Assembly: GCF_010728325.1 (NCBI RefSeq)
Contig: NZ_AP022570.1
Coordinates: 3,534,001-3,598,000, forward strand
Direction: 5' to 3'
Length of the DNA: 64,000 nucleotides
DNA from: Mycolicibacterium poriferae
GTDB lineage: Bacteria; Actinomycetota; Actinomycetes; Mycobacteriales; Mycobacteriaceae
Shown here piece after piece: positions 37,285-46,791 of this stretch. The notes beneath the pieces were generated by a model. It was given only the letters and a program-made list of their open reading frames with translations, made no database searches and had not been told where the DNA came from. Every line of letters starts with the position of its first letter. Position 1 is the first letter of the stretch. The position numbers and the translations under genes are program-made.

Positions 37285-38658
37285 TCAGCTGGCCGCCTTC
37301 TCGGTGTCCTGCACGGCCGCGGCGATGTCCTCGAGTTCTTCGATCCGAGTCCGCGCGTAGGCCTGCTGTTCGGTGATCGTCAGTTGACCGCGGTTGGTGG
37401 ACAGGAACGTGATCGTCCACGACAGCACCGTCACGATCTTGTTCTTGAAGCCGATCAGATACACCAGGTGCAGGCCCAGCCACGCCAACCAGGCGATGAA
37501 TCCACCGAACTCCACCGGACCGACCTTGGCGACCGCGTTGAATCGGGACACCGTCGCCATCGAACCCTTGTCGAAGTAATTGAACGGTTCACGTTCGGCC
37601 GGATCAGCGCCCTTGAGCCCCGCCGCCACGGCCTTGGCCGCGTACTTGGCGCCCTGGATGGCGCCCTGCGCCATGCCGGGGACGCCCTCCACGGCGGCCA
37701 TGTCACCGATGACGAACACGTTCGGGTGCCCCGGGATCGACAGGTCCGGCATGACCTTCACGCGGCCGGCCCGATCGAGTTCGACGTCCGACTGTTCAGC
37801 CAGGTCGCGCCCCAGCGGGCTCGCCGACACTCCGGCCGACCACACCTTGCACGCCGCCTCGATCCGGCGCATGGTTCCGTCCGGATCCTTGACGGTGATG
37901 CCGTTGCGGTCGACGTCGGTCACCATCGCGTTGAGCTGGATCTCGACACCCATCTTTTCCAGCCGGGCCTGCGCCTTCTTGCCGAGCTTCTCGCCCATCG
38001 GCGGCAGCACCGCAGGAGCGGCGTCGAGCAGGATCACCCGTGCCTTGGTCGAGTCGATGTGCCGGAATGCGCCCTTGAGCGTGTGGTCGGCCAGCTCGGC
38101 GATCTGACCGGCCATCTCGACACCGGTGGGTCCGGCCCCGACGACGACGAACGTCAGCAGCTTCTCCCGGCGGGCCGGGTCACTGGAGCGCTCGGCCTGC
38201 TCGAACGCGCCGAGGATGCGACCGCGCAGCTCCAGCGCATCGTCGATGGACTTCATGCCGGGGGCGAACTCGGCGAAATGGTCGTTGCCGAAGTAGGACT
38301 GTCCGGCACCGGCGGCGATGATCAAGCTGTCGAACGGGGTCACGTACGTGTGCCCGAGCAGTTCGGAGCGCACGGTCTTGGCCTCGAGGTCGATGCGCGT
38401 CACGTCACCGAGCAGCACCTGGGCGTTCCTCTGGTCGCGCAGGATCACCCGCGTGGCCGGTGCGATCTCGCCTTCGGAGATGATCCCCGTGGCCACCTGG
38501 TACAGCAGCGGCTGGAACAGGTGATGAGTGGTTCGGGCGATCAACTTGATGTCGACGTCGGCCTTCTTGAGCTCCTTGGCCGCCGTCAGACCGCCGAAAC
38601 CGGATCCGATGATGACGACCTTGTGCCGATCGGAGGCCGTAGCTCCGGGATGGCTCAT
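37285..38658 (-). CDS. ndh: Type II NADH dehydrogenase
   Basis: 457 residues. The FAD motif GSGFGGLTAAKEL is at 18-30. The NADH-binding VVVGAGPTGVEMAGQIAEL and a conserved GDMAAVEGVPGMAQGAIQGAKYAA are present, as are C-terminal amphipathic/hydrophobic segments (WLAWLGLHLVYLIG) for membrane association. It is the non-proton-pumping enzyme that oxidises NADH and reduces menaquinone. The ATG at 38658 has a GAGGAG ribosome binding site. Four tandem palindromes sit immediately upstream. Neighbours ureD and Rv1855c-like match M. tuberculosis order. Confidence 0.98.
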   Translation of the reverse strand: MSHPGATASDRHKVVIIGSGFGGLTAAKELKKADVDIKLIARTTHHLFQPLLYQVATGIISEGEIAPATRVILRDQRNAQVLLGDVTRIDLEAKTVRSELLGHTYVTPFDSLIIAAGAGQSYFGNDHFAEFAPGMKSIDDALELRGRILGAFEQAERSSDPARREKLLTFVVVGAGPTGVEMAGQIAELADHTLKGAFRHIDSTKARVILLDAAPAVLPPMGEKLGKKAQARLEKMGVEIQLNAMVTDVDRNGITVKDPDGTMRRIEAACKVWSAGVSASPLGRDLAEQSDVELDRAGRVKVMPDLSIPGHPNVFVIGDMAAVEGVPGMAQGAIQGAKYAAKAVAAGLKGADPAEREPFNYFDKGSMATVSRFNAVAKVGPVEFGGFIAWLAWLGLHLVYLIGFKNKIVTVLSWTITFLSTNRGQLTITEQQAYARTRIEELEDIAAAVQDTEKAAS

Positions 38659-38672
38659 TGCTGCTCCTCGCG

Positions 38673-38775
38673 GACGTGTGAACGTCAATCCAACCAAGAC
38701 GTGTGAGCGTCACGTCGAACCGAGACGTGTGAGCGTCACATTCAACGGAGACGTGTGAACGTCTAGTACAACCGA
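38673..38775 (-). repeat. Four tandem palindromic repeats in the ndh leader
   Basis: Core GACGTGTGAACGTC or GACGTGTGAGCGTC occurs at 38673-38686, 38698-38711, 38724-38737 and 38750-38763, with spacings of 25, 26 and 26 bp. The spacers are also partly conserved (AACCRA-type endings). The first and fourth cores are perfect dyads (GACGT-N4-ACGTC). The array begins 15 bp upstream of the ndh start codon, so it is either a set of regulator binding sites or a run of mini-hairpins in the leader. Confidence 0.95.
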
Positions 38776-38832
38776 TACGTTAGTGGCCGTACTTCCCGCT
38801 AGCGCGGTGAGCTAACCCACCGCACCGGTTGT

Positions 38833-39777
38833 TCACCCACCGACAAGTGGTTTCAGAGCTTCTCCGAGGGCGCTGATCTGGCCCGGCTGGTAGCCCACAG
38901 TCTGAGTCGGCACGAACAGGATCACCCCGTCGATACCCGCGTCGAGCACCTTGGTCTGGATCTGTTCGGCGATCTGCTCCACGCTGCCGGCCACCATGCG
39001 CTGCTTGAAATCGTCGGGGATGAGGTCGGGGCTGATGCCCTCTCCGACGACGGCGCCCACCAGCATGCTGGTCTCGAGGGTCGCCGGGTCGCGGTCGATG
39101 GCCTCACACCGCTGCTTGACCACCTCGACCTTCTTGGCGAGCTCGTCGAACCCGGCGATCACGTTGAGATGGTCGAAGTGCTGCGCGGCCAGCGGGATGG
39201 TCTTCTTCTCCCCGCTTCCGCCGATCATCAACGGAATGTGGTCGCGGAAGCGCGGATTGGCCATCGCCTCCTCGACCCGGTAGTACTTGCCGGAGAAGGT
39301 GGGCCGCTCGCCCTTGAGCATCGGCAGAATGATCTGCAACGCCTCACCGAGCTTGTCGAACCGGTCGGTGAACGTGCCGAACTCGTAGCCGAGCTGATCA
39401 TGCTCGAGCTCGAACCACCCGGTGCCGATGCCCAGGATCGCCCGGCCCTGGCTGATCACGTCGAGGGTGGTGATGTTCTTGGCCAGCAGGGTCGGATTGC
39501 GATAGGTGTTGCCTGTCACCAACGTGCCGAGCTGCACGTGCTCGGTGACCGATGCCAGCGCACCGAGCGCTGTGTAGGCCTCGAGCATCGGCTGGTCGGG
39601 GGTGCCGATGCCCGGCAGTTGATAGAAGTGGTCCATCACGAAGACGGAGTCGAACCCCGACGCGTCGGCTTCCTGCGCCTGGGCGACGACGGTGGGGAAC
39701 AGGTCGGCGACATCACCTTGACCGGATGCGCCGTAGGAGAAGTTGTTGATCTGAAGCCCGAGTCTGGTCACATGCAT
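38833..39777 (-). CDS. F420-dependent LLM-class oxidoreductase (Rv1855c-like)
   Basis: 314 residues with the luciferase-like TIM-barrel fold. Recognised segments are LGLQINNFSYG, FVMDHFYQLPG, HVQLGTLVTGNTYRNPTLLAKNITTLDVISQGRAI (split here only for description), GIGTGWFELEHDQLGYEF and PLMIGGSGEKKT. F420-dependent members reduce or oxidise small organic substrates; the substrate is unknown. Position upstream of ndh on the same strand matches M. tuberculosis Rv1855c. Confidence 0.92.
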   Translation of the reverse strand: MHVTRLGLQINNFSYGASGQGDVADLFPTVVAQAQEADASGFDSVFVMDHFYQLPGIGTPDQPMLEAYTALGALASVTEHVQLGTLVTGNTYRNPTLLAKNITTLDVISQGRAILGIGTGWFELEHDQLGYEFGTFTDRFDKLGEALQIILPMLKGERPTFSGKYYRVEEAMANPRFRDHIPLMIGGSGEKKTIPLAAQHFDHLNVIAGFDELAKKVEVVKQRCEAIDRDPATLETSMLVGAVVGEGISPDLIPDDFKQRMVAGSVEQIAEQIQTKVLDAGIDGVILFVPTQTVGYQPGQISALGEALKPLVGG

Positions 39778-39882
39778 GACCCTACGACCCGACGGCGAGG
39801 CACCGGTGAACGTTTCGTTACATGTGAAGCCCGGAATAAAAGCACACCGATCGTGGTTTGCGCCGGCCGGCCGTGGCGGGCG

Positions 39883-40563
39883 TCAGCCGAAGTGCGCCAG
39901 AGCCCCGTGACTGACGTGCAGCGTCTGGCCGGTGATGTGACGAGCCGCGGGCGTGGTCAAAAACAGTGACAGCCGGGCGATCTCGTCGCTGACGGTCGGG
40001 GAGTCGGCGCCCAGTCCGTCGTAACCGGGCTCGAAACCGCGCCCGGCGGCCACCGCGTTGACGGTGATGCCCCGGATACCGAAGGGGTGGGCCTGTCCCG
40101 CGGTCCAGTCGGAGATCGCAGCCTTGACCGCGGCGCCGGCGCTGCCTTCCGCGGTGGGTTCGGGGACCACCGTGATGATCGAACCACCCGAGCGCAACTG
40201 ATCACCCAGGACCTGGACGGTCAACATGGCCGCCACCAGGCCGCTGTCGAACATGTGTCGCCACTGCGCGGCGTGGTCGGCGAGGGTGAAGGCGCGAGGA
40301 TCGCCGCCCTGGCACGTCGCGGCCGGGACGTTCACCACGGTGTCGAGGTGCGCCGGGAATTGCGCCTGCGCGGCCGCCAGGGCTTGCGGGTCGCCGTTGT
40401 CCACCGCGATCGTGCGGTCGTCGGAGACGTCGAGCTCCTTGGCGAGCACCTCGAGTTCCTGCCGGCGGGCTGCTGCGAGAATGACGTCGTGGCCGGCCTG
40501 GGCGAAGTTCTGCGCGATCGTGCGTCCGAGATCGGTGTCGCAACCGGTGATCAGCACATCCAT
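39883..40563 (-). CDS. Atypical SDR-family protein (Rv1856c-like) lacking the catalytic Tyr
   Basis: 226 residues with an SDR fold: VLITGCDTDLGRTIAQNF near the N-terminus and a C-terminal ITGQTLHVSHGA. The expected YxxxK catalytic pair is replaced by GAAVK in EGSAGAAVKAAI, so the Tyr is lost while Lys is kept. TGxxxGxG is altered to TGCDTDLG. It may be a non-enzymatic or altered-chemistry paralogue. GGAGG lies 8 nt before the ATG. Confidence 0.88.
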   Translation of the reverse strand: MDVLITGCDTDLGRTIAQNFAQAGHDVILAAARRQELEVLAKELDVSDDRTIAVDNGDPQALAAAQAQFPAHLDTVVNVPAATCQGGDPRAFTLADHAAQWRHMFDSGLVAAMLTVQVLGDQLRSGGSIITVVPEPTAEGSAGAAVKAAISDWTAGQAHPFGIRGITVNAVAAGRGFEPGYDGLGADSPTVSDEIARLSLFLTTPAARHITGQTLHVSHGALAHFG

Positions 40564-40717
40564 GGACGGTGCCTCCTGTCGTGTTCAACGCTGAACCCCC
40601 AGCGAGCACCGTCGATGTTACTGGACAGTAGCTATGGGATGAAATTCGACGCGCCGGGTCGGTGGCGCCCGCCGAGCCCGGTGTCCGCCATCGTGTAACG
40701 GGGTCGCGGACCGGCGC

Positions 40718-40830
40718 GATCAACCGGGGGAGAAACACATATCGAGATGTCGGGCCGGCCCTGGTCGGTTCGCCTGGGCAGCCCCCGCGCAACGCGCGGG
40801 GGCGTCCTGCTGTCCGCACCCAGGTAGCAA
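40718..40830 (+). ncRNA. Candidate structured RNA element upstream of apa
   Basis: Nested helices can be drawn by eye. AACCG (40722) pairs with CGGTT (40766) around ACAT/ATGT (40737/40747) and a GGGCCGGCCC dyad (40752). A second domain has CCTGGG (40773) pairing CCCAGG (40819) around a perfect 10-bp hairpin GCCCCCGCGC/GCGCGGGGGC (40781-40803). It lies between divergent genes and so is not a terminator for either. No known riboswitch was recognised. Strand is assigned only because apa lies downstream. Confidence 0.35.
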
Positions 40831-40942
40831 CCCTCTAGATTAGCTCTATCTGAGCCTTCAATGGCTACAGCAATGTCTCGATTGAGCACATTTTGAGCAA
40901 CTCTCACTTGCGTCAGGGGCGCAACACGGTAGTTTCGTCCCC

Positions 40943-41986
40943 ATGGATCAGCCGGACGCGCATCGCCACCGACGCAGGGGTTTCCCGAAGTCTCTCGGGC
41001 TCGCGGCGCTGGCGGGTGTCACTGCGGCAGCCTTGGTGCTGCCGGGTGTCGCCCAAGCCCAGCCCGCGCCTGAACCGCCACCTCCGCCGCCGGACACCGG
41101 CGTCGTCGAAGGCGCCCCGCCGGCCGCACCCCCGCCTCCGGCTGCACCGCCGCCACCGGCGGATCCGAACGCGCCGCCACCGCCGGCTGACCCCAACGCG
41201 CCGCCGCCTCCGCCACCGCCGCCGGCGGATCCGAACGCGCCGCCACCGCCGGCTGACCCCAACGCGCCGCCGCCTCCCGCGGCCGAGCCGGGGCGGGTCA
41301 ACAACGCCGCGGGTGGGTTCAGCTATGTGGTACCCGAAGGCTGGGAAGTCGCCGATGCGACGCAGTTGTCCTATGGACAGGCACTGCTGACCAAGGTCAC
41401 CCCCGAGGGCGCCGAGCCGCCCAACGACACCAGCGTGCTGCTCGGCCGGCTGGACCTGAAGCTGTTCGCCGGCGCCGAGGAGGACAACACCAAGGCGGCC
41501 CAGCGTCTGGCCTCCGACATGGGCGAGTTCTTCATGCCGTTCCCGGGCACCCGGGTCAACCAGCAGACCGTTCCGCTGGATGCCGACGGCATGCCGGGAG
41601 TCGCGTCGTACTACGAGGTGAAGTTCACCGACACCAACAAGCCCAACGGTCAGATCTGGGCTGGTGTGGTCGGCACGCCCACGACCCCCGGTACGCCGCG
41701 GGGACAGCGCGCTCCGGAGCGCTGGTTCGTGGTGTGGCTGGGCACCGCCGACAACCCGATCCCGACGGATCAGGCGATCGCGCTGGCGAATTCGATCCGG
41801 CCGTGGGCGCCGGCTCCGCCCCCGCCGCCACCGCCGGCCGACCCCAACGCGCCGCCACCGCCGGCTGACCCCAACGCGCCGCCGCCGGATCCCAACGCCC
41901 CACCACCGCCACCGGCTCCCGCCGCGGTCGGGGTGCCGGTACCGATCGACCCGGCCACGGCCCCGGAGATGATGCCGCCGGCCTGA
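40943..41986 (+). CDS. apa: Alanine/proline-rich secreted protein Apa (fibronectin-attachment protein)
   Basis: 347 residues. A signal peptide with a basic start (HRHRRRGF) and cleavage after VAQA is followed by a Pro-rich domain of [13 protein letters not shown] repeats (about 33-120). A globular domain follows (about 122-290: [48 protein letters not shown]). A second Pro-rich repeat tail carries the same ADPNAPPPP units. The Pro/Thr-rich ends are mannosylated in M. tuberculosis, and the protein binds fibronectin and lung surfactant protein A (recalled). Its place after the Rv1856c-like gene matches M. tuberculosis minus the modABC genes. Confidence 0.95.
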   Translation: MDQPDAHRHRRRGFPKSLGLAALAGVTAAALVLPGVAQAQPAPEPPPPPPDTGVVEGAPPAAPPPPAAPPPPADPNAPPPPADPNAPPPPPPPPADPNAPPPPADPNAPPPPAAEPGRVNNAAGGFSYVVPEGWEVADATQLSYGQALLTKVTPEGAEPPNDTSVLLGRLDLKLFAGAEEDNTKAAQRLASDMGEFFMPFPGTRVNQQTVPLDADGMPGVASYYEVKFTDTNKPNGQIWAGVVGTPTTPGTPRGQRAPERWFVVWLGTADNPIPTDQAIALANSIRPWAPAPPPPPPPADPNAPPPPADPNAPPPDPNAPPPPPAPAAVGVPVPIDPATAPEMMPPA

Positions 41987-41995
41987 CCCGGCACT

Positions 41996-42030
41996 GAACG
42001 GGCACGACCACCTGGTGGTCGTGCCCGTTC
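41996..42030 (+). terminator. Strong hairpin terminator after apa
   Basis: GAACGGGCACGACCACC is followed after one base by its exact reverse complement, giving about 15 bp of usable stem. It begins 10 bp after the apa stop. Confidence 0.75.
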
Positions 42031-42040
42031 TGCGTGATCG

Positions 42041-42193
42041 AACCAGCCGCGTCGTCGGACCAGCCGCGTCGCCGAACCAACTGCGTCGTAGAACCAGCCG
42101 CGTCTTCGGACCAGCCGCGTCGTAGAACCAGCTGCGTCGTAGAACCAGCTGTGTCGTGGAAGCAGCCGAGTCGTCGAACCAGCTGCACCCTTG
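42041..42193. repeat. Nine tandem copies of a 17-bp repeat
   Basis: The unit consensus is RACCAGCYGCGTCGTMG. Copies begin at 42041, 42058, 42075, 42092, 42109, 42126, 42143, 42160 and 42177; the last is degenerate. The period is not a multiple of three and the array is intergenic, so it is a minisatellite-type locus, likely variable between strains. Confidence 0.95.
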
Positions 42194-42274
42194 CACCACG
42201 GCAGTCGGGGAGGGGGCGGACCCCTGGCATCGAGTCAGCGACTGCGGCATCGTGAGAGCGTGAGCGACTCTCTG

Positions 42275-43282
42275 ATGCGCGCCTGGCAGGTCCATACACC
42301 CGGGCCTGTCGAGACCCACCCGCTGACCCGCGCTAGCGTGCCGGTACCCCGGCCCGGGCCTGATGAAATGCTCGTCGCGGTCCTGGCCTGCGGGGTCTGC
42401 CGCACCGATCTGCACGTCGCCGAGGGCGACCTGGCGGTGCACCGGCCCGACGTGGTTCCCGGCCACGAGGTCGTCGGAGAGGTCGTCGCGGTCGGCTCCG
42501 CCGTCACCGGGTTCAGTGCGGGCGACCGCGTGGGCATCGCGTGGTTGCGGCACACCTGCGGTCAGTGCCGCTACTGTCTGCGCGGCCAGGAGAACCTCTG
42601 TCCGCACTCCCGCTACACGGGTTGGGACGCCGACGGCGGCTACGCCGAGTTCGCGACCGTGCCGGCCGCTTTCGCGCTTCCGCTGCCCTCCGGGTACCGC
42701 GACACCGAGCTCGCACCCCTGCTGTGCGCGGGGATCATCGGGTACCGCGCGCTGCAGCGCGCCGCGCTGCCCCCGGGCGGTCGGTTGGGGATCTACGGCT
42801 TCGGTGGGAGCGCCCATCTGACCGCGCAGGTGGCCCTCGCCGACGGCGCCGAGGTGCATGTGATGACCCGGGGCGAGCAGGCCCGCGAGCTCGCGCTGGC
42901 GCTGGGTGCGGCGTCCGCCCAGGGCGCCGCGGATCCGCCACCGGTGGCGCTGGACGCTGCCATCCTGTTCGCGCCGGTCGGTGAGCTGGTGCTACCGGCG
43001 CTGGAGGGCCTGGATCGCGGCGGGACGCTGGCGATCGCCGGCATCCATCTCAGCGACATCCCTGCGCTGAACTATCAGCGGCATCTGTTCCAGGAACGGC
43101 AGGTGCGGTCGGTCACGTCGAACACCCGCGCCGACGCGCACGCGTTCCTGGACTTCGCCGCCGCCCACCGCATCGAGGTCAGCGCCTGCCCGTACCCGTT
43201 CGACAGCGCCGATGAGGCGCTCGCGGACCTGAGCGCGGGACGAGTCGCCGGCGCGGCGGTTCTGTCGCTCCAGGAGCTCTAG
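42275..43282 (+). CDS. adhA: Zinc-binding alcohol dehydrogenase AdhA
   Basis: 335 residues, medium-chain zinc dehydrogenase. The catalytic zinc site is CGVCRTDLH and GHEVVGEV. The structural zinc loop is [25 protein letters not shown] is the dinucleotide loop. It resembles, from memory, M. tuberculosis AdhA (Rv1862). It oxidises alcohols or reduces aldehydes with NAD(P). The ATG at 42275 gives MRAWQV, matching the family N-terminus; GTG at 42260 is possible. It overlaps the convergent CAAX-protease gene by 4 bp. Confidence 0.93.
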   Translation: MRAWQVHTPGPVETHPLTRASVPVPRPGPDEMLVAVLACGVCRTDLHVAEGDLAVHRPDVVPGHEVVGEVVAVGSAVTGFSAGDRVGIAWLRHTCGQCRYCLRGQENLCPHSRYTGWDADGGYAEFATVPAAFALPLPSGYRDTELAPLLCAGIIGYRALQRAALPPGGRLGIYGFGGSAHLTAQVALADGAEVHVMTRGEQARELALALGAASAQGAADPPPVALDAAILFAPVGELVLPALEGLDRGGTLAIAGIHLSDIPALNYQRHLFQERQVRSVTSNTRADAHAFLDFAAAHRIEVSACPYPFDSADEALADLSAGRVAGAAVLSLQEL

Positions 43283-44043
43283 GACAGGTGCCACACCAGC
43301 GCGGCTGCCAAGGCCCCCAGCCCGTTCAGCGACCAGTGCAGCGCGATCGGAGCGATCAGGCTGCCGCTGCGGCGCCGCAGCCAGGCGAACACGTACCCGG
43401 CGGCTCCGGTCGCCAGCACCGCACCGACCACACCGGCGACCATGCCGAAGACGCCGCCCCCCAGGATCTTGGTGAATCCGACATTGCTGGCAGTCAGACC
43501 CATCGACGTGGCGATGTGCCACAGACCGAACAGCAGCGAACCGGCCGCCGCCACCCCGCGCCACCCCCATGCCCGGTCCAGGGCACCGTGCAGCACTCCG
43601 CGGAAGGCCAGTTCTTCAGGGATGACGGTCTGCAGCGGGATGATGATCATCGACGCGAGCAGCGCCCCGGACAACGTCGCGTAGTTGTTGTTCAGAAACA
43701 TCGGTCGCGTCCACGGCAACAGCGCACCGACCGCGATCACCGCGCCGACCAGCGCGATCGCCGCTGCCGCGTAGCCGGCGCCGGATTTCCAGTGTTCGCG
43801 TCCCAGCCCGAGTTCGGCCCACCCCAAGCCGCGGTGGCGCACCAGCAGCACCAGCCCGACCGCGGCCGCCGGCACGACGGCGACATTGGCCCACGGCGTC
43901 GTGAAGTGGGCCAGCAGGTTGGTCAACGCGAGCACGACGATCACGACGGCGACGTCGACGTAGATCCGGGCGTGGTTGAGCGCCGACAGCTGCGCGAGCA
44001 ACGGGTGGTGTTCGCCTTCTGGGGCGGCGCTGACGTCGGTCAT
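43279..44043 (-). CDS. CPBP-family intramembrane protease (CAAX protease, Rv1863c-like)
   Basis: 254 residues with about six to eight membrane helices. The active-site motifs of the CPBP/Abi family are present: EExxxR in [10 protein letters not shown] (about residues 146-155), FGLWH (about 177-181) and HWSLN near the C-terminus. These predict a membrane metallo- or glutamic-type protease. The substrate is unknown. It is convergent with adhA. Confidence 0.88.
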   Translation of the reverse strand: MTDVSAAPEGEHHPLLAQLSALNHARIYVDVAVVIVVLALTNLLAHFTTPWANVAVVPAAAVGLVLLVRHRGLGWAELGLGREHWKSGAGYAAAAIALVGAVIAVGALLPWTRPMFLNNNYATLSGALLASMIIIPLQTVIPEELAFRGVLHGALDRAWGWRGVAAAGSLLFGLWHIATSMGLTASNVGFTKILGGGVFGMVAGVVGAVLATGAAGYVFAWLRRRSGSLIAPIALHWSLNGLGALAAALVWHLS

Positions 44044-44123
44044 GACCGCTCCAGGGTACCGGCTCGGCGCACAGGGCGACTTGTCCGCGACCTGTGGGCC
44101 GGTTCAGCGCTCGGACGGACCTG

Positions 44124-46634
44124 TCATTCGTTGTCGCCGCCGGTGTCGGACGTTCCGGCAGCCTCGACACCGAGCTTGCGGGCGGCCGGCCACACCCAGT
44201 CCTTGACCTCGGGGATGTCGTCGCCGTGTGAGCGGGTGTATTCACGCGCCGCGATGCGCTTGTCGGCCATCTGCTGACGCAGCGTCGCGCACCGCGACCC
44301 CAGCGAGGGGACGCGGTCGATGACGTCCATCACCAGGTGGTAGCGGTCCAGGTCGTTGAGCATCACCATGTCGAACGGGGTCGTGGTGGTGCCTTCCTCC
44401 TTGTATCCGCGCACATGCAGATTCGCATGCCCGGTGCGTCGATAGGTCAGCCGATGGATCAGCCAGGGATAGCCGTGGTAGGCGAAGATGATCGGTTTCT
44501 CGGTGGTGAAGATCATGTCGAAAGCGTCGCTGGTGAGGCCGTGCGGATGCTCGGTGTTGTCCTGCAGACGCATCAGGTCCACGACGTTGACGAACCGCAC
44601 CTTCAGGTCCGGCAGATGGATCCGCAGCAGATCGACCGCGGCCAGTGCCTCGAGGGTGGGAACGTCGCCGGCAGCGGCAATCACCACATCGGGGTCGGTG
44701 CCCAACACCTCCGAGCCGGCCCACTCCCAGATGCCCAGGCCGCGGGTGCAGTGCGCGACGGCCTGCTCCATGGTCAGGAAGTTGGGTGCGGGCTGCTTGC
44801 CCGACACGACGACGTTGACGTACTGGCGCGAGCGCAGGCAGTGATCGTAGGTCGACAGCAACGTGTTGGCGTCCGGCGGCAGGTACACCCGCACGACGTC
44901 GGCGCTCTTGTTCACCACGTGGTCGATGAAGCCCGGGTCCTGGTGGGAGAAGCCGTTGTGGTCCTGCCGCCAGACGTGACTGGACAGCAGGTAGTTCAGG
45001 CTCGCGATCGGGCGCCGCCAGGGGATGTGGTTGGTCACCTTGAGCCACTTGGCGTGCTGGTTGAACATCGAATCGATGATGTGGATGAACGCCTCGTAGC
45101 AGTTGAACAGCCCGTGCCGGCCGGTCAGCAGGTAACCCTCCAGCCAGCCCTGACACTGATGCTCGGAGAGCATCTCGACCACCCGGCCCACCCGCGCGAG
45201 GTGCTCGTCCACCTCGGGACCGATGAGCTCGGCGTTCCACTGCTTGTCGGTCCCGTCGAACACGGCCTGCAGCCGGTTGGACGCGGTCTCGTCGGGTCCG
45301 AAGATCCGGAAGTTGTCCGGATTGAGCCGGACCACCTCGGTCAGCCACTGACCCAGCACCCGGGTGGCCTCGGCGATCGTGGCCCCCGGGGCGGGGACGT
45401 CGACGGCGAACTCACGGAAGTCGGGCAGCCGGAGATCCTTGAGCAGCAGACCGCCGTTGGCGTAGGGGGTGTCGCTCATCCGCAGCTGCCCCGGGGGAGC
45501 CAGCTCGGCGATGTCGGGCAGCAGCGTGCCGTTGTCGTCGAACAACTCCTCGGCGCGGTAGGAGGCCAGCCAGTCCGCCAGTACACCCAGGTGCTCGGCG
45601 GTGTCGCGGGCATTGGACAGCGGCACCTGGTGCGCGCGCCAGGACCCCGTGGTCTTCTTGCCGTCGATGTGGTCCGGACCGGTCCAGCCCTTGGGGGTGC
45701 GGAACACGATCATCGGCCACGCGGGGCGCGAGTCGTCGCCACCGGCCGCCCGCGCCTTGATGTCGGCGATGTCGTTCAGCACGTCGTCCAGCAGCGCCGC
45801 GAAGCGCCGGTGCGCATCGGCGTGCGCGTCGTCCGGCGCGGCGGGGTCGGGGGCGTCGTCGGGGACCTCGAAGAAGTACGGCTTGTGGCCGTAGCCGACC
45901 ATCAGGGACCGCAACTCCTCTTCGGGGATGCGGGCCAGCACCGTCGGATTGGCGATCTTGTAGCCGTTGAGGTGCAGGATCGGCAGCACCACGCCGTCCT
46001 TGGCGGGGTTGCAGAGTTTGTTGGAATGCCATCCGGTGGCCAGCGCGCCGGTTTCGGCTTCGCCGTCGCCGATCACGGTCGCCACCAGCAGGTCGGGGTT
46101 GTCGAACGCGGCCCCGTAGGCGTGCGACAACGCGTAGCCGAGCTCACCCCCTTCGTGGATCGAGCCGGGAGTCTCGGGTGCCACGTGGGAGGGAATACCG
46201 CCGGGGAACGAGAACTGCCGGAACAACCGGCGCATCCCCTCGGCGTCGGCGGTGATGTCGGAGTAGATCTCGCTGTAGGTGCCATCCAGGTACGCGTTGG
46301 CCACCAGACCGGGGCCGCCGTGTCCCGGACCGGTGAGGTAGATCGTGGACTGCTCGCGTTCCTTGATCACCCGGTTGAGGTGGGCGTAGAGGAAGTTCAG
46401 CCCCGGCGTCGTGCCCCAGTGCCCCAGTAGGCGCGGTTTGACGTCCTCGCGGGCCAGCGGCGTGCGCAGCAGCGGGTTGTCCAGCAGGTAGATCTGCCCG
46501 ACCGACAGATAGTTCGCCGCCCGCCACCAGCGGTCGATTCGGCTCACCGTGTCGTCGCTGAGCGGCGTGCGGTCGACGGTCCGCCATGCGGCGGTCGTGA
46601 CGGCATCGGCATTGTCGGCAGTCGTTGTGGTCAT
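44124..46634 (-). CDS. xfp: Phosphoketolase (xylulose-5-P/fructose-6-P)
   Basis: 836 residues, the normal length for thiamine-diphosphate phosphoketolases. [40 protein letters not shown], the ThDP motif [22 protein letters not shown], and [18 protein letters not shown] are all family signatures. It splits xylulose 5-phosphate (or fructose 6-phosphate) with phosphate to acetyl phosphate plus glyceraldehyde 3-phosphate (or erythrose 4-phosphate). No ackA or pta lies in the window. The ATG at 46634 is chosen; a TTG at 46646 is in frame. It is divergent from the thiolase-like gene. Confidence 0.96.
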   Translation of the reverse strand: MTTTTADNADAVTTAAWRTVDRTPLSDDTVSRIDRWWRAANYLSVGQIYLLDNPLLRTPLAREDVKPRLLGHWGTTPGLNFLYAHLNRVIKEREQSTIYLTGPGHGGPGLVANAYLDGTYSEIYSDITADAEGMRRLFRQFSFPGGIPSHVAPETPGSIHEGGELGYALSHAYGAAFDNPDLLVATVIGDGEAETGALATGWHSNKLCNPAKDGVVLPILHLNGYKIANPTVLARIPEEELRSLMVGYGHKPYFFEVPDDAPDPAAPDDAHADAHRRFAALLDDVLNDIADIKARAAGGDDSRPAWPMIVFRTPKGWTGPDHIDGKKTTGSWRAHQVPLSNARDTAEHLGVLADWLASYRAEELFDDNGTLLPDIAELAPPGQLRMSDTPYANGGLLLKDLRLPDFREFAVDVPAPGATIAEATRVLGQWLTEVVRLNPDNFRIFGPDETASNRLQAVFDGTDKQWNAELIGPEVDEHLARVGRVVEMLSEHQCQGWLEGYLLTGRHGLFNCYEAFIHIIDSMFNQHAKWLKVTNHIPWRRPIASLNYLLSSHVWRQDHNGFSHQDPGFIDHVVNKSADVVRVYLPPDANTLLSTYDHCLRSRQYVNVVVSGKQPAPNFLTMEQAVAHCTRGLGIWEWAGSEVLGTDPDVVIAAAGDVPTLEALAAVDLLRIHLPDLKVRFVNVVDLMRLQDNTEHPHGLTSDAFDMIFTTEKPIIFAYHGYPWLIHRLTYRRTGHANLHVRGYKEEGTTTTPFDMVMLNDLDRYHLVMDVIDRVPSLGSRCATLRQQMADKRIAAREYTRSHGDDIPEVKDWVWPAARKLGVEAAGTSDTGGDNE

Positions 46635-46791
46635 CTCTCCATCCAACCTCGCCGGGACCGGCTACCCAACCTGTAGCCCATGGCAGCGCGGTTAATCTTT
46701 TTCGTCCCGATACTGTGGCCGTGGCCGATGGACGGTCGCCGATCGCTGTGCGCGTGCCGTTCACCTGATCCCACCCGAAAGGCACTGCGTC

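Noticed and set aside
38673..38775. CRISPR array
   Set aside because: The repeat core is 14 bp with similar 11-12 bp spacers and no cas genes. It fits an operator-type tandem repeat.
40781..40803. Terminator for the SDR gene
   Set aside because: The hairpin lies upstream of the start of the minus-strand SDR and upstream of apa, so it ends neither transcript. It is reported as part of a possible RNA structure instead.
42041..42193. CRISPR array
   Set aside because: The units are only 17 bp, contiguous and without unique spacers, and no cas gene is nearby. It is a minisatellite.
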